Assembly: GCA_964596645.1 (NCBI GenBank)
Contig: CAZQVB010000014.1
Location: 48,772-112,771 of the forward strand
Direction of reading: 5' to 3'
DNA from: CAVQEK01 sp964596645
GTDB lineage: Bacteria > Bacteroidota > Bacteroidia > Cytophagales > Cyclobacteriaceae
Length of the DNA stretch: 64,000 nucleotides
Part shown: positions 36,506-45,551 of the stretch, one piece after another
Numbering within the stretch: the first letter of the stretch is position 1
Layout: each line of letters starts with the position of its first letter
Notes under the pieces: generated by a model
Database searches by the model: none
What the model saw: only the letters and a program-made list of their open reading frames with translations
Told to the model about the DNA's origin: nothing
Translations under genes and position numbers: made by a program

Positions 36506-38101
36506 TTGTCAGAATTACAGAAATCAGATTTTTTAGTCATCGGCAGCGGCATAGCGGGGCTCAACTTTGCCCTGAAAGTAGCCGATCACGGAGTGGTGCA
36601 CATTGTGACAAAATCGGAACTGGGCGAAAGCAATACAGCCTATGCACAGGGCGGCATTGCGGCGGTGACTTCCGAGGCCGATAGCATGAACAGCCACGTA
36701 CAGGATACACTGGTGGCTGGTGCAGGATTGTGCCACAAAGACGCTGTACAGCAAACGGTAAACGATGCCACAGACCGCATCAACGACCTTATCAATTGGG
36801 GCGTCCAATTTACGCGAGATAAAGCCAACCTGCACTACGACCTGGCCCGGGAGGGCGGTCATACTTTTCACCGCATTTTGCACGCGGCAGATCTTACCGG
36901 CGCAGAAATTCAGCGAGTGTTGATTGAGCGGGCCCGTGCCCACCCCAATATTAAAATCTTCGAAAACCACGCCGCTGTAGAGATCATTACAGAGCATCAC
37001 GTGCTCAACAATCTACAGGCAGCTTTCAATATATGCTTTGGTGCGTATGTGCTTTCGGTAGAAAGCGATAAGGTGATACCCTTTCAGGCAAAGTACACCA
37101 TTTTGGCTACCGGCGGTGCGAGTCAGGTTTTCCTGCATTCTACCAATCCTGAAATTGCCACAGGTGATGGCGTGGCTATGGCCCACCGGGCGGGAGTGCG
37201 CATCGCCAACATGGAATTTGTACAGTTTCACCCGACTTCACTATTTCACCCCGGGGGGGCATCCTTCCTCATCTCAGAAGCTTTGCGCGGCCATGGCGGC
37301 ATTTTGATCAACTCTGGCGGCGAGCGTTTTATGAAACACTATGACCCGCGAGTCGAACTCGCTCCGCGCGATATAGTGGCCCGCGGCATTGACACAGAAA
37401 TGAAGAAGCGCCGCGAAGAGTGCGTGTATCTCGACATGACGCACATCGATGCGGAAGAAATAAAGGAACGTTTTCCCAACATTTACAAACACTGCCTGCA
37501 AACTATGGGCATAGACATTACCAACACGCCCATTCCCGTAGTGCCTGCTGCGCATTATTTCTGCGGTGGCATCATGACTTCACTCACGGGGCAAACATCC
37601 ATGCAAAATCTTTTTGCTTGTGGCGAGGTGGCACATACCGGTTTGCATGGAGCCAACAGATTGGCCAGCAACAGCCTGGTGGAGGGACTGGTTTTCAGTC
37701 ATAATGCCGCCATGAAAGTGCTGCACAAGCGCACCCGGCATCATGCCGATGTGCATATACCAGAGTGGGATGAATCGGGCATCATCGACAAGACAGAGTG
37801 GTACCTCATTCGCCACAACCTGAAAGAGATTCAGAACATTATGTGGAACTATGTAGGCATTGTTCGGTCCAAAAAGCATCTTAACCGTGCGTACCGGCGC
37901 GTGAGCGTGATTTACGAAGAAATAGAAGACTACTACAAACGCTCCAAAATAACCAGTGAGTTGCTGCAGCTCCGCAACCTGGTGACGGTGGCATACCTGA
38001 TCATCACATCCGCGCTGCGCCGCAACGAGAGCAGGGGGTTGCATTTTATGACCGACTTCCCCGAAAGCAACGACAAATATTTAAAGGACACGATAGTGTA
38101 G
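36506..38101 (+). CDS. nadB: L-aspartate oxidase NadB (TTG start)
   Basis: FAD enzyme that oxidises aspartate to iminoaspartate for NadA. 531 residues. The FAD-binding VIGSGIAGLNFAL lies at residues 10-22, HFHRILHAADLTGAEIQ-type substrate region near 120, and GANRLASNSLVEGLVF near the C-terminal third; a helical C-terminal domain follows. No ATG or GTG exists between the nadA stop and the Rossmann motif, so the TTG at 36506 (MSELQKSDFLVIGSG) is the only reasonable start. It is 11 bases from nadA, and the weak start probably relies on coupling. No nadC in the window. Confidence 0.96.
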   Translation: MSELQKSDFLVIGSGIAGLNFALKVADHGVVHIVTKSELGESNTAYAQGGIAAVTSEADSMNSHVQDTLVAGAGLCHKDAVQQTVNDATDRINDLINWGVQFTRDKANLHYDLAREGGHTFHRILHAADLTGAEIQRVLIERARAHPNIKIFENHAAVEIITEHHVLNNLQAAFNICFGAYVLSVESDKVIPFQAKYTILATGGASQVFLHSTNPEIATGDGVAMAHRAGVRIANMEFVQFHPTSLFHPGGASFLISEALRGHGGILINSGGERFMKHYDPRVELAPRDIVARGIDTEMKKRREECVYLDMTHIDAEEIKERFPNIYKHCLQTMGIDITNTPIPVVPAAHYFCGGIMTSLTGQTSMQNLFACGEVAHTGLHGANRLASNSLVEGLVFSHNAAMKVLHKRTRHHADVHIPEWDESGIIDKTEWYLIRHNLKEIQNIMWNYVGIVRSKKHLNRAYRRVSVIYEEIEDYYKRSKITSELLQLRNLVTVAYLIITSALRRNESRGLHFMTDFPESNDKYLKDTIV

Positions 38102-38122
38102 AATAAGTGTAAAATCTTTTTC

Positions 38123-38130
38123 TAACTTTG
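38123..38130 (+). promoter_or_regulatory. Bacteroidota -7 box upstream of korA
   Basis: TAACTTTG is an exact TAnnTTTG. It lies 22 bases after the nadB stop and 99 bases before the korA ATG. I see no TTG at the -33 distance, so the promoter is incomplete by consensus. Confidence 0.4.
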
Positions 38131-38228
38131 CGGCATTATTTTGAACGACACAGGAACACACGCGTTTTCTCTCTGAAAACAAGCCGATCGTATAGCTGCA
38201 GGAGTTTTTCCCATTTAATCAGGAGAAC

Positions 38229-40079
38229 ATGAAGGTAGTAGAAGAAAAGCAGACGGTGGTGATTAAATTCGCCGGCGACTCTGGCGATGGTATGCAGTTG
38301 GTCGGAAGTCAGTTTACCAACAACACAGCGTTGGAAGGCCACGATTTGGGCACATTCCCCGATTTTCCGGCAGAGATCAGGGCGCCGCAAGGTACCCTGC
38401 CCGGTGTCTCCGGCTTCCAGATACACTTTGGCAGTGCCGAAATATATACGCCGGGCGATCAGTGCGATGTGCTGGTGGCCATGAATGCCGCAGCCCTGAA
38501 GACCAATCTGGGCAACATACGCAACGGCGGCATCATCATAGCCAATACTTCGGGCTTCGACCTGAGAAACCTGCAGTTGGCCAAATATGACGCCAACCCT
38601 CTCGATGACGAATCGGCATTGCTCGGCTACCAATTGTACAAAATAGATGTGACCAAGCTCACGCGTGAGGCACTCGCAGATATTGAGATGAGTACGCGCG
38701 ACAAGGACCGGTCAAAAAATATGTTTGTCCTGGGCTTTATCTACTGGCTCTACAACAGGAAGATCGACAACACGCTGAGCTTTTTGGAGCGCAAATTTAA
38801 GAAACGAGACGAGGCCGTGTTTGAAGCCAACTACCGTGCGCTCAAGGCCGGCTACAACTTTGGCGACATCACCGAGGCTTTCAGCTCGCGGTTCAAGCTA
38901 AAGCCGGCAAAGATGGCCCCCGGCCGGTACCGCAGCATTACGGGCAACCCTGCCCTGGCGTTGGGGCTTATAGCTGCAGCCCGCAAAACAGGTCTTCAGC
39001 TCTTTTATGGCTCTTATCCCATCACACCTGCATCTGATGTGCTGCACGAGCTGGCCAAGCACAAAGAGTTTGATGTGAAGACCTTTCAGGCCGAAGATGA
39101 AATCGCTGCCATTTGCTCTTCCATTGGTGCAGCCTATGGCGGCCACCTCGGGGTGACGGGTACATCCGGGCCGGGCCTGGCTTTGAAGGCGGAGGCCATG
39201 GGCCTGGCTGTGATGCTGGAGTTGCCTTTGGTGATCGTGAACATACAGCGTGCGGGCCCTTCTACCGGCTTGCCTACCAAAACGGAACAGGCTGATCTGC
39301 TGCAGGCACTCTACGGCCGCAATGGCGAATGCCCCATGCCTGTGATCTCTGCCAGCACGCCAGCTTCCTGCTTCCAAGTGGCCTATGAAGCCGTACGCAT
39401 AGCGCTGGAACATATGACGCCGGTGATATTGCTGAGCGATGGCTACATCGCCAATGGTGCTGAGCCATGGAAATTCCCGGCCGCTTGCGATCTGTCGCCC
39501 ATCACTGTTTCTATAAAAAAGGAAAAAAATGATGGTGAGGCCTACCTCCCTTACTTCCGCGACGAACGGCTCGTACGCAACTGGGCAGTACCGGGTACGG
39601 AAGGCTTCGAACACCGCATTGGCGGCCTGGAAAAAGAAGATGTGACAGGTAATGTGTCGTACGATCCGGAAAATCATCAAAAAATGGTGAAAATACGTGA
39701 GGCTAAAGTGCAGCAAATCGCCGAACACATACCGCTTCAAACCATTGATACCGGTGGCGAATCAGGTAAGGTGCTCGTGTTGGGCTGGGGTTCTACCTTT
39801 GGGGCCATCAAATCTGCTGTACGCGAACTGAACAATGAGGGCTTTGAAGTATCGCATGCCCACCTCACCTATATCAATCCATTCCCACTGAATTTGGAGC
39901 AATTGCTCAGGCAATTTGATAAAGTGCTGATACCGGAAATCAACAATGGACAGTTGATCAAGGTGATACGCGACAGATTTCTGATACCAGCGGTGGGCTA
40001 CAATAAGATAAAAGGAACGCCCATTACCAAAAATGAGCTGAAGGAGAAGATACTGGCGCTTTATAACGAAGCCAACTAG
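38229..40079 (+). CDS. korA: 2-oxoacid:ferredoxin oxidoreductase, fused gamma-alpha subunit
   Basis: Part of the complex that oxidatively decarboxylates a 2-oxoacid (2-oxoglutarate is the likeliest) to acyl-CoA with ferredoxin as acceptor. 616 residues: gamma domain at the N-terminus (FAGDSGDGMQLVGSQFTNNTALEGHDLGTFPDFPAEI is the start region), then the alpha/pyrimidine-binding domain from about 230 (GNPALALGLIAAARKTGLQLFYGSYPITPASDVLHELA) and a transketolase C-terminal-like domain. AGGAG precedes the ATG. korB follows after 43 bases. No ferredoxin-like delta subunit is encoded next to them. Confidence 0.92.
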   Translation: MKVVEEKQTVVIKFAGDSGDGMQLVGSQFTNNTALEGHDLGTFPDFPAEIRAPQGTLPGVSGFQIHFGSAEIYTPGDQCDVLVAMNAAALKTNLGNIRNGGIIIANTSGFDLRNLQLAKYDANPLDDESALLGYQLYKIDVTKLTREALADIEMSTRDKDRSKNMFVLGFIYWLYNRKIDNTLSFLERKFKKRDEAVFEANYRALKAGYNFGDITEAFSSRFKLKPAKMAPGRYRSITGNPALALGLIAAARKTGLQLFYGSYPITPASDVLHELAKHKEFDVKTFQAEDEIAAICSSIGAAYGGHLGVTGTSGPGLALKAEAMGLAVMLELPLVIVNIQRAGPSTGLPTKTEQADLLQALYGRNGECPMPVISASTPASCFQVAYEAVRIALEHMTPVILLSDGYIANGAEPWKFPAACDLSPITVSIKKEKNDGEAYLPYFRDERLVRNWAVPGTEGFEHRIGGLEKEDVTGNVSYDPENHQKMVKIREAKVQQIAEHIPLQTIDTGGESGKVLVLGWGSTFGAIKSAVRELNNEGFEVSHAHLTYINPFPLNLEQLLRQFDKVLIPEINNGQLIKVIRDRFLIPAVGYNKIKGTPITKNELKEKILALYNEAN

Positions 40080-40122
40080 CGGCCTCTCACCAATCATGTA
40101 TTACCACTAATGCACCACGACC

Positions 40123-41202
40123 ATGAAAGTAAGACAACCGATAAAGAAACAGGTAAAAAAGACATCAACCGCGGCTGTGCCGGTCACCCACGCCGGCCTC
40201 ACCTCTAAAGATTTTTCGTCGGGCCAGGAAGTTCGATGGTGCCCCGGGTGTGGCGATTACAGCATATTAAAGCAGATGCAAACCGTATTGCCACAGCTCG
40301 GTGTGGATAAAAAGGACATCGTGTTCGTGTCTGGCATCGGCTGCTCCAGCAGGTTTCCGTACTATCTCGATACGTTTGGCATGCACAGCATTCACGGCAG
40401 GGCCACTGCCATAGCGTCTGGTCTCAAAGCCACCCGGCCCGAGCTTAGCGTTTGGGTGATTACCGGCGATGGCGATGGGCTTTCCATCGGCGGTAACCAC
40501 ATGGCGCACCTGCTGCGACGCAATTTCGACCTCAATGTGTTGTTGTTCAACAATGAAATCTACGGCCTGACGAAAGGCCAATACTCACCGACCTCAGGAA
40601 AAGACACCATCACCAAATCTACTCCACTGGGCTCGCTGGATCATCCGTTCAATCCTGCAGCGTTTGCACTGGGTGCCGATGCTACCTACGTGGCCCGCTC
40701 TATGGACAGAGACCCCAAGCATTTGCAGCAAATGCTCTTGCGGGCGCATCAGCACAAAGGCACCTCTTTTCTGGAGATTTATCAGAACTGCAACATCTTC
40801 AACGACGGCGCCTTCTTTGCCTTTACGGAAAAAGAATCGAAAACCCATACCACCATTTATGTGGAGCATGGGCAGCCGCTCACCTTTGGTGAAAATGGAA
40901 GCAAGGGCATACGGCTGGATGGCCTGGTGCCGCAAATGGTGGAGCTGGGCGACACCTACACCAAAGACGATCTGTGGATACACGACGAGCACGATGCGAC
41001 CAAAGCCAATATCCTGATTCGCTTTTTCGACAATCCTACCAACGTCAATGCTTTCCCAAGGCCGTTTGGCGTATTCTTTGCCACGGAGCGCCCTGCCTAT
41101 GAAGACCTGCTCACCGCACAGTTGGCCACAGCCAAACAAAGAAAGCCAGAACCCGATCTCGATGCCCTCATTTCAGGCTCAGAGACCTGGGAGATCGTGT
41201 AG
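40123..41202 (+). CDS. korB: 2-oxoacid:ferredoxin oxidoreductase, beta subunit
   Basis: Binds thiamine diphosphate and a [4Fe-4S] cluster and completes the KorAB enzyme. 359 residues. RWCPGCGDYSILK (Cys40, Cys43), GIGCSSRFPYY and YQNCNIFNDG supply cysteines; ITGDGDGLSIGGNHMAHLLRRNFD is the ThDP/Mg motif, followed by LLFNNEIYGLTKGQYSPTS. The N-terminal ~20 residues are basic and not part of the fold (MKVRQPIKKQVKKTS). A hairpin terminator lies about 270 bases downstream. Confidence 0.93.
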   Translation: MKVRQPIKKQVKKTSTAAVPVTHAGLTSKDFSSGQEVRWCPGCGDYSILKQMQTVLPQLGVDKKDIVFVSGIGCSSRFPYYLDTFGMHSIHGRATAIASGLKATRPELSVWVITGDGDGLSIGGNHMAHLLRRNFDLNVLLFNNEIYGLTKGQYSPTSGKDTITKSTPLGSLDHPFNPAAFALGADATYVARSMDRDPKHLQQMLLRAHQHKGTSFLEIYQNCNIFNDGAFFAFTEKESKTHTTIYVEHGQPLTFGENGSKGIRLDGLVPQMVELGDTYTKDDLWIHDEHDATKANILIRFFDNPTNVNAFPRPFGVFFATERPAYEDLLTAQLATAKQRKPEPDLDALISGSETWEIV

Positions 41203-41572
41203 CTTTCGTTGTGCTGTCGCGTCTCGAATATGTCGGCGGCTGGTGTGGGTTGGTGGGTATGATATCTTTCGTGTTCCTTGTATGATTTGTCCCTGCGTAT
41301 GCTGACCAATTGGGGTGAAGCGTGCTTAAGGTGAGGGTTGCTTTTTTTCCGTAATGACCACAGAAATGCTAACCTCCTAGAGCGTTGGACCCGGCGATAC
41401 ATCCTTCCCGATTATTTGCTTTGAAAGCGGCTATCAGTGGATTGTTCTATTCTCTTTTGCACTAAAAAACCAAACCCTGCCGGCCAGGAGGTTAATCCGG
41501 CGCAGCAGGGTTTCCGCTTTGACTATTCAGTTGATGGATAGGTCGTGCGGTACGGTCTGGAGGATCTAGTTG
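41203..41572. other. Intergenic region between convergent korB and hypothetical gene
   Basis: 370 bases without a credible gene. Only the hairpin at 41472-41513 stands out; short open frames here lack protein character. Confidence 0.6.
41472..41513. terminator. Hairpin between convergent transcription units
   Basis: AAACCCTGC (41472-41480) pairs with GCAGGGTTT (41505-41513); an inner CCGG/CCGG pair shortens the loop. A-rich sequence precedes it, giving a T-run for the leftward transcript. It can terminate the gene at 41573 and korB. Confidence 0.7.
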
Positions 41573-42010
41573 TTAATGGTAATTCACGCAGACATTTTCC
41601 GTATAGGCCTGTCCGCAGGTTATTTCCGGTACTACAAAAATGAATGCCCGATAGCTGTTTTGGTTGTCGCTGAGCTCGTTGGGCATCAGGCTTTTTTCAA
41701 AATGGAAATGAAGTTTGGTTGATCCGTTGGGTTGTATGGTTTTGCTTTCGAACCAGTGTATGAAGCCGGTATTGTAAAAAGGGTTGAACATGCTGAGATT
41801 GAAATAGAAAACACCATTGGGATTTTGATGGTACTTCTCAAATTCAGAATCGCTTTGTAATACGGCGATGTAAAGCCCAAAAGTGACATTTTCTTCCAGC
41901 TCGCGTTGACTAAAGGAAATCATGAAATCCAGATCAGCCATCTGCCGGGTATTGTTTGATTTTTCTATGTGGAGTATTTGGTTTTCAACAACTGCCATTG
42001 GGCTTCGCAT
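41573..42010 (-). CDS. Hypothetical protein, 145 aa
   Basis: Not recognised. I start it at ATG 42010 (MRSPMAVVENQILHIEKSN); ATG 41998 is equally possible. An in-frame extension to 42367 is open but covers the terminator hairpin at 42327-42366 and reads as non-protein (many His, Arg, Cys), so I exclude it. The protein looks beta-rich (VTFGLYIAVLQ, GVFYFNLSMFNPFYNTGFIHWF, GSTKLHFHFEKS, SYRAFIFVVPE) with two late cysteines (TCGQAYTENVCVNYH) and no signal peptide. Function unknown. Confidence 0.5.
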   Translation of the reverse strand: MRSPMAVVENQILHIEKSNNTRQMADLDFMISFSQRELEENVTFGLYIAVLQSDSEFEKYHQNPNGVFYFNLSMFNPFYNTGFIHWFESKTIQPNGSTKLHFHFEKSLMPNELSDNQNSYRAFIFVVPEITCGQAYTENVCVNYH

Positions 42011-42393
42011 TTGGTAAGGTAGTTGGCTTTTTGTGATGCATGTACCGGCAGGTAACCTGCATTTTTTAATAAAAAAAATACCCAGCAAGCGACGCATTGC
42101 ACAACTGGCCCGGCCATAGTCATAGTCATTAGTCATGGTGCCAACATGATGAATACCGGCGCCGGAAAGATGCAGCTGGAGCGTTGTCTTGTATTGGTAA
42201 GTGGCGTGGTGCAGCAGCGTGAAACAGGAAAGTCGGCCGGAGCGATATGGACTGAACCAGACCGGAATGGGCACTTCGTTCAGGTGCCGCTGGGCAATGG
42301 GATAAGCACCTTTATTGAGGTATAAATGCAAACGCACCAGGCGCCTAGTTACCTGGTGCGTTTGCACAAATTTTTACATAGAATGGACAATAG
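42011..42393. other. Intergenic region between hypothetical gene and ThuA gene
   Basis: 383 bases in which I see only the strong hairpin at 42327-42366. It presumably holds the promoter of the gene at 41573. A minus-strand frame stays open through it, probably by chance. Confidence 0.5.
42327..42366. terminator. Perfect 15-bp hairpin after the ThuA gene
   Basis: TGCAAACGCACCAGG (42327-42341), ten-base loop, exact complement (42352-42366), flanked by AAATTTTT on one side and TTTATA on the other in transcript sense. It ends the GH97-ThuA unit 28 bases after the ThuA stop. Confidence 0.85.
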
Positions 42394-43161
42394 CTATTGT
42401 TTTCCGGCGGCCCATTCAATGGCGCCTGTGAGCAGATCGCGGAAGATTGGCTCATCAAACGATTCCGGCGTATGACCCCTGCCGGTGTAGAATACCCGGC
42501 CGCCACCGTCCATCTCCAGATACCAGGTGCTGGGGTGGTCGCCCATGATCAGTTTTTCGGCATTATCACCTTTATCTTTTACAGTGGCCTCATCCAGCGA
42601 CATCAATACGTTCACCTTACTGCGTGGATTGGCTTTGTATGTATACCACTCGTCCGTCACGCTCCAGCGTTCTATGTTGTTATCCTTCAACGGTTTCATG
42701 GCGGGGGGATTGGTGTCTTCTATCACTAGTGTGCCTTCCTGGGTTTTTGGGTGCCCGGCAAACCAGGCTCCGCCAAGCATCTCACCATACCAGGGCCAGT
42801 CGTACTCCGTATCGGCAGCAGCATGTATACCCACATAGCCTTTGCCCGATTCCATAAAATGTATAAAAGCATCCTGTTGCTCATCGTTCAGCACATCGAG
42901 GGTGGTGTTGAGCCATACCACCACATCCACATCAGATAAGAATTCTTTGTTGATCAAATCCGAATTTTCAGTTGCGGTGATCTGCCATTTATTTTTCTGT
43001 GCCAGCTCCCAAATGCTTTTCACACCATTGTTGATCGATTCATGTCGAAAGCCTTTGGTCTTGGTCAGTACGAGCACATTGATCTGCTTTTCGGTTTGGC
43101 TAAAGGCAAGTTGGGTGCAGAAAAGTAGCAGCAAGAGGGAGATTAATGATCGTTTTTTCAT
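42394..43161 (-). CDS. Secreted ThuA-domain protein
   Basis: Class I glutamine-amidotransferase-like fold named after trehalose utilisation protein ThuA; often encoded with carbohydrate-active enzymes, exact reaction unknown. Start at ATG 43161 (MKKRSLISLLLLLFCTQLAFSQ) gives a signal peptide; an upstream in-frame start at 43206 is less likely. Typical motifs are VLVLTKTKGFRHESINNG, VDVVVWLNTT, GKGYVGIHAAADTEYDWPWYGEMLGGAWFAGHP, and RVFYTGRGHTPESFDEPIF. It is downstream of GH97, suggesting a role in the same saccharide pathway. Confidence 0.9.
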   Translation of the reverse strand: MKKRSLISLLLLLFCTQLAFSQTEKQINVLVLTKTKGFRHESINNGVKSIWELAQKNKWQITATENSDLINKEFLSDVDVVVWLNTTLDVLNDEQQDAFIHFMESGKGYVGIHAAADTEYDWPWYGEMLGGAWFAGHPKTQEGTLVIEDTNPPAMKPLKDNNIERWSVTDEWYTYKANPRSKVNVLMSLDEATVKDKGDNAEKLIMGDHPSTWYLEMDGGGRVFYTGRGHTPESFDEPIFRDLLTGAIEWAAGKQ

Positions 43162-43168
43162 GGGTTTA

Positions 43169-43372
43169 CTATTGATATCTGGAATAAAAAAGTGGCCGGG
43201 AAACAAGGTGTCCAGCCATGTTGTGATTCGTCAAAAATAAGGAAATAACCATGGCCAGCACTATGATGTATGTGCCGAAAATCAGCATTATTCTGCCCAG
43301 CGATGGCCATTGATATCCGATTGCGAATCGCAGTGGCGCCGGGTCATTCTTTAGTTTCCAGATAAGCCGCAT
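43169..43372 (-). CDS. Possible small membrane protein, 67 aa
   Basis: Uncertain. The frame begins MRLIWKLKNDPAPLRFAIGYQW inside the last 29 bases of the GH97 gene and stops 7 bases before the ThuA start, filling an otherwise empty 182-base gap. It contains one good membrane helix (MLIFGTYIIVLAMVISLFL, about residues 31-49). Spacing fits an operon GH97 - small protein - ThuA, but such a short frame can arise by chance. Confidence 0.35.
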   Translation of the reverse strand: MRLIWKLKNDPAPLRFAIGYQWPSLGRIMLIFGTYIIVLAMVISLFLTNHNMAGHLVSRPLFYSRYQ

Positions 43373-45329
43373 AGCCACCACCAGGGTTCATGTTGATGGT
43401 AAGCGTATCCGCTTTGGAAACTTGTCCTTTTTCAACGTGCACTTGTTCGGCATCAACCTCATCTGAATCTGAAAAGCTCTTCATTTGCCACTTTCCTTTG
43501 CCTAAGAAATCCAGCGGAATATCGATTGTTCGGGCTTCACTGTTGGTCATGGAACCGATAAACCATCGATCACCATTTCTTCTGGCCATCACGATGTATT
43601 CGCCTACTTCGCCCTGTAGCACCTTCGTATCGTCCCACACGGTAGGCACTTCCTTTAGAAATTCAACACCGGGTTGATCTTTATAATGCTTGGGGTGGTC
43701 GCTGGCCACGGTGAAGGGGCTGTCGTAGATCACAAACATGGCCAGTTGGTGGCTGCGGGTACCCATCACGGTGGCGGGCGCCCCTGTTTTGAAAGTGTCC
43801 ATTGAGCGGTTCAGAAAGCCCCCCGGTGTATAGTCCATCGGCCCGGCCAGCATGCGCGTGAAGGGAAGGGTAACGTTGTGCTCTGGTGTGATGCGAGAAG
43901 ACCATTTGCTGTATTCGTTGCCGAGTACACCCTCGCGCGTCACCAGATTGGGGTAAGTGCGGCGTATGCCGGTAGGTTTGTATGCTCCGTGAAAATCGAC
44001 CACCAGCTTGTGTTCAGCCGCCTTTTTGATCACTTTATGATACCACTCTACCATATCCTGGTCGTCGCGGGCCATAAAGTCGATCTTCACACCGGCCACA
44101 CCCCATTTTTCGTACAAGGCAAAGGCCTCATCCAGTTGCTCATCGGCATGATTCCACAGCAGCCAAAGCACAATTTTCACATCGCGTTCTTTGGCAAAAC
44201 GCAGGATTTCCGGCATATCCACCTCTTTGATGGTGGTTGTTATGTCCATGTTTGGCCGAGGGCCCCACTCGCCTTCATTAGTGAACGGGTCTCCGTACCA
44301 GTGCCAGTCCACGATCATGTATTCCCAGCCCATGTCGGCAGCCAGCTGTATATATTCTTTTAGCGTGTTGGTGTCCATCTTCACCTCACCGCTCCACCAA
44401 TGGTCCCAGGCCGATATTCCCGGCTCTATCCAGGATGGGTCCTCGATGGCGCAGGGGTCGTTCAGGTTCATCACGATTTCGGACTCCACCAGTGCTCCCG
44501 GCGTTTCGCCCAGCATCACCACCCGCCAGGGAGACGGGGTACCCGGTTTCACCCGCACTTTGCCGCTGCCCGAATGCAGTGGTGCCAGCCGGCTTTGCAG
44601 GGTTACGGCACCTTCTTTAGTGCCTGCTTCACTGCCAAGGTACATGCCGGCCCAGTTGGTGAGGTCTGCCTCGGTGATGGCGGCATAGGTGCCTTTTGCT
44701 GTGCGCACAAGCAGGGGCAGGCCCACAAGTTCTTCTGTGCCTATTTCGGCAAGCTTACGTAGGGGATATTCAGATTCCTGATGGGTGTCGTAGCTATTAT
44801 AAGTGGTGGCCCATGCAACGGTTTGGTCGCTCAGGTTGAAGTTGGTCTTTTCATCTGCCAGTATGATGTGGTCTATCTTCTGATAGTTGGGAATGAAGCG
44901 TTCAAAAGACTGAGGGACTACATAGCGGAACGCCACACCGTCGTCATACGCCCGAAAAATGAGCTGAAGCTCGCGTGCCGGAAATCTTTTTTCCTTCAAA
45001 TTCAGGGTGAGCTCATTGTAGTGGTTGCGCACTTTTTCAAATCGCTTCAACACCGGTTGCCAGGTATCATCTACCGTTTTTTCGGACTGTGACACCAGCG
45101 CCATGTCGGTACCAAGCAGGGGCGACATTTGAAACCTTAGGGATAGGGTAGAAGGGGCGATGATCTCTTCGCCCTGCATGTATATGGCGTATTCAACGCG
45201 CTCATCCACATTAATTTTCACTGATACCCGATCGTCGGGGGAGCGCAGCTCTACTTCGGCAGCGTATGCACCAGTGCCAAGTACTGCGGCCGAGTACAGG
45301 GAAAGGATGATTTTTAACGAAAATTTCAT
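43344..45329 (-). CDS. GH97 family glycoside hydrolase
   Basis: Calcium-dependent alpha-glycosidase. 661 residues: signal peptide (to about 23, GAYAA), N-terminal beta-super-sandwich, (beta/alpha)8 catalytic barrel (about 300-560, starting SAWDHWWSGEVKMD), C-terminal beta domain. In the barrel, GVKIDFMARDDQDM has an Asp where retaining GH97 enzymes carry their nucleophile (inverting SusB-type enzymes lack it), and TREGVLGNEYSKW contains the acid/base glutamates. This favours the retaining subgroup, which includes alpha-galactosidases. An inverted repeat lies 45-67 bases before the start. Confidence 0.93.
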   Translation of the reverse strand: MKFSLKIILSLYSAAVLGTGAYAAEVELRSPDDRVSVKINVDERVEYAIYMQGEEIIAPSTLSLRFQMSPLLGTDMALVSQSEKTVDDTWQPVLKRFEKVRNHYNELTLNLKEKRFPARELQLIFRAYDDGVAFRYVVPQSFERFIPNYQKIDHIILADEKTNFNLSDQTVAWATTYNSYDTHQESEYPLRKLAEIGTEELVGLPLLVRTAKGTYAAITEADLTNWAGMYLGSEAGTKEGAVTLQSRLAPLHSGSGKVRVKPGTPSPWRVVMLGETPGALVESEIVMNLNDPCAIEDPSWIEPGISAWDHWWSGEVKMDTNTLKEYIQLAADMGWEYMIVDWHWYGDPFTNEGEWGPRPNMDITTTIKEVDMPEILRFAKERDVKIVLWLLWNHADEQLDEAFALYEKWGVAGVKIDFMARDDQDMVEWYHKVIKKAAEHKLVVDFHGAYKPTGIRRTYPNLVTREGVLGNEYSKWSSRITPEHNVTLPFTRMLAGPMDYTPGGFLNRSMDTFKTGAPATVMGTRSHQLAMFVIYDSPFTVASDHPKHYKDQPGVEFLKEVPTVWDDTKVLQGEVGEYIVMARRNGDRWFIGSMTNSEARTIDIPLDFLGKGKWQMKSFSDSDEVDAEQVHVEKGQVSKADTLTINMNPGGGYAAYLETKE

Positions 45330-45373
45330 AACTGATGGGTTTATAAGTAGGCAGCAATATCCGCAACAATGGC

Positions 45374-45396
45374 TTAAAGGTAAAATATACCTTTAA
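45374..45396. promoter_or_regulatory. Operator-like inverted repeat upstream of GH97
   Basis: TTAAAGGTA (45374-45382), five-base AT spacer, TACCTTTAA (45388-45396), perfect over 9 bp. It sits 45-67 bases upstream of the GH97 ATG, where a regulator could act on that promoter. A hairpin in the 5' leader is the alternative. Confidence 0.5.
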
Positions 45397-45551
45397 AAAA
45401 TTGCGCATAAAAATGCCGGGGCTTCTCAATGGCTTGGTAGTCAATTCCTGGCAGACTGCTCTGCTTTGCACGCAACGAAGGCTTGCAGTTTGGCAACACC
45501 CGGCACCAATTGGCCATAATAAAAGCTCCGGCAGATTTTATTCAGAGGATG

